Source of the DNA: Rhizobium sp. Q54
GTDB lineage: Bacteria > Pseudomonadota > Alphaproteobacteria > Rhizobiales > Beijerinckiaceae
Assembly (NCBI GenBank): GCA_945901195.1
Contig: CAMDKB010000249.1
Span: 1 to 6,871, forward strand
Direction of reading: 5' to 3'
DNA: 6,871 nucleotides
Shown: positions 6,030 through 6,871 of the stretch, one piece after another
Position numbering within the stretch: position 1 is the first letter of the stretch
Layout: every line of letters starts with the position of its first letter
Notes under the pieces: generated by a model
What the model saw: only the letters and a program-made list of their open reading frames with translations
Database searches by the model: none
What the model was told of the DNA's origin: nothing
Made by a program: the position numbers and the translations under genes

Positions 6030-6557
6030 ATGTTTCGAAAATTCATCATCTGGCTGGCGATTTTCTTCGTTGCAACAATTGCCGTCTATATTGCCGTTCT
6101 CGCGGGAACGACGACGGCATGGAATTTCTTGGGAGTCCAAGATCGCGACGGCGGCGGCTCAATGGCGCTAGCTTTCATCATCGGCCCCGCAATCGCTTTG
6201 CCAGCTGGTGCCATCATCGCCTTTATCGCGAAGCATTTCATCGATGACCGGCGAGCTTCCCAAAACATCTCCACAGCGGACAACAGACGGCGCGACCTGC
6301 GCGCGTTTGCTATTCTGGGAGCTGTTGCGGGCGGTTATATCGCGACCTATTACCTCGTGCGCCTTGGATTCTGGTTTGCCAGCCCCATCAGCCTCAGCTC
6401 CTATTGGGTGATTTTACTTATTTCGTGGCTGCCGACAACCTTGGGATTGGCCGGCGCGGCAGCGACAGCGTCCTGGGTGGCACGCAGAACACGAGTAAAT
6501 CGGGATAGGCCGAACGGACATGCGGAATCAGTTGAAGAAAGACGCCTTCGTCCCTGA
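6030..6557 (+). CDS. Predicted four-helix inner-membrane protein of unknown function, C-terminus altered by IS remnant
   Basis: This 175-residue protein has four hydrophobic segments: about 5-27 (IIWLAIFFVATIAVYIAVLA), 45-68 (LAFIIGPAIALPAGAIIAFI), 91-113 (FAILGAVAGGYIATYYLV) and 125-150 (YWVILLISWLPTTLGLAGAA). A basic loop (DDRRASQ to DNRRRDLR, about 72-91) separates helices 2 and 3, so both ends and this loop probably face the cytoplasm. I recognise no family or active-site motif. A weak purine-rich stretch (AAAGCAGA) precedes the ATG. There is a 123-bp gap after the helicase gene, so it need not belong to that operon. The last residues, from about 158 onward, are read from DNA that in another frame encodes an IS6-type transposase fragment. 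The native C-terminus has probably been replaced by the hydrophilic tail ending in EERRLRP. Confidence 0.65.
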   Translation: MFRKFIIWLAIFFVATIAVYIAVLAGTTTAWNFLGVQDRDGGGSMALAFIIGPAIALPAGAIIAFIAKHFIDDRRASQNISTADNRRRDLRAFAILGAVAGGYIATYYLVRLGFWFASPISLSSYWVILLISWLPTTLGLAGAAATASWVARRTRVNRDRPNGHAESVEERRLRP

Positions 6558-6651
6558 TCGAATCATCACGGATGAATTGTGGTCCTACGGTGCCGCCGCC
6601 CGCGATCTGGGGATGAAAAGCGGCACTAGCACTACTTTGGTAGAAATGTGA
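6499..6651 (+). pseudogene. Remnant of IS6-family transposase
   Basis: The frame 6499-6651 contains, from about 6520, MRNQLKKDAFVPDRIITD followed by ELWSYGAAARDLGM. In intact IS6-family transposases a similar block, LMRKLLKKQGFAPDRIITDK then LRSYGAAARDLG, lies around the second catalytic Asp of the DDE domain. That Asp is present here (IITD). The typical continuation (EHxQGLxxNNRAENSH with the last part of the catalytic core) is missing: homology stops near 6618 and the frame runs on briefly to TGA at 6649-6651. The fragment is only about 33 residues of a protein of roughly 230 and has no start region. It overlaps the 3' end of the membrane-protein gene in another frame and is cut on the right where the IS701 element begins. 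Confidence 0.75.
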
Positions 6652-6871
6652 TTTCTCGATTCCCAAGGAGCGATTTTCCTGATTCATGGGGAGCCAGCTT
6701 TATGGGAGGCTGGCGATGGCAGAGGACTGGCGTGGCGATCTGCAGGTTTGGCTGGCGCCATTCCTGGCGGCTTTGCGGCACAAGACCCGGATGAGGCTTT
6801 GCCCTGCGTACATCGCAGGCTTGATTGGTCCCGGTGACCGCAAGAGTGTTCAGCCGATGGCAGCTCGTGAT
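6619..6871 (+). mobile_element. Left end of an IS701-family insertion sequence (partial)
   Basis: The end of the IS6 homology at about 6618 and the start of an IS701-type transposase gene at 6716 bracket the left boundary of this element, probably within 6619-6650. That stretch has the interrupted palindrome CTACTTTGGTAG (6633-6644), which may be part of the terminal inverted repeat. The right end and any target duplication lie beyond the window, so the exact boundary is not proved. Confidence 0.55.
6716..6871 (+). CDS. IS701-family transposase, N-terminal part (runs off right edge)
   Basis: The frame reads 52 residues to the window edge without a stop: MAEDWRGDLQVWLAPFLAAL, then RHKTRMRLCPAYIAGLIGPG and DRKSVQPMAARD. 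WLxPFLAAL, KTRxRxCPxYxAGLIGPGDRKSVQPMAAR is the hallmark N-terminus of IS701-type DDE transposases (DDE_5 superfamily endonucleases), which cut and paste their own element. A strong ribosome binding site, GGGAGG at 6704-6709, lies six bases before ATG 6716. An in-frame ATG at 6686 would add ten residues but has weaker spacing. No frameshift is seen in the visible part, so the copy may be intact, but the catalytic triad lies outside the window. Confidence 0.85.
   Translation, partial: MAEDWRGDLQVWLAPFLAALRHKTRMRLCPAYIAGLIGPGDRKSVQPMAARD

Overview
The window looks like an accessory (mobile or formerly mobile) stretch of an alphaproteobacterial genome, most probably a member of the Rhizobiales. 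I infer this from the moderately GC-rich coding sequence, the style of the topoisomerase and RecD-like helicase (the type carried on rhizobial plasmids, symbiosis islands and integrative elements), and the mix of insertion-sequence debris around them. No database search was possible, so the taxon is an inference.

Layout. Positions 1-760 hold no intact gene. They contain an unidentified frame that is open at the left edge and ends at 241, a short inverted repeat at 240-270, and a worn remnant of the C-terminus of an IS3-family transposase at about 431-586. A sigma70-like promoter candidate (760-788), framed by two copies of CGATAAAT, precedes the main gene block. This block (833-5906, + strand) holds three genes: a 784-residue type IA topoisomerase of the TopB kind with a C-terminal DUF5710-like module; a 125-residue protein of unknown function; and a 736-residue RecD2-like superfamily 1 helicase. 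The helicase GTG start overlaps the stop of the small gene in a GTGA tetranucleotide. To the right lie a four-helix membrane protein (6030-6557), a fragment of an IS6-family transposase that overlaps the 3' end of that gene, and the start of an IS701-family insertion sequence that runs off the right edge.

Working together. The topoisomerase cuts and passes single strands, and the RecD-like enzyme is expected to unwind DNA 5'-to-3'. The pair would suit processing of a transferring or replicating element, with the small protein as a possible partner translationally coupled to the helicase. That joint role is an inference from gene order and families. No relaxase, type IV secretion gene, integrase, replication initiator, tRNA or CRISPR array is visible, so the window alone does not say which kind of element this is. 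The insertion-sequence remnants on both sides suggest a decaying, frequently rearranged border around a conserved core.
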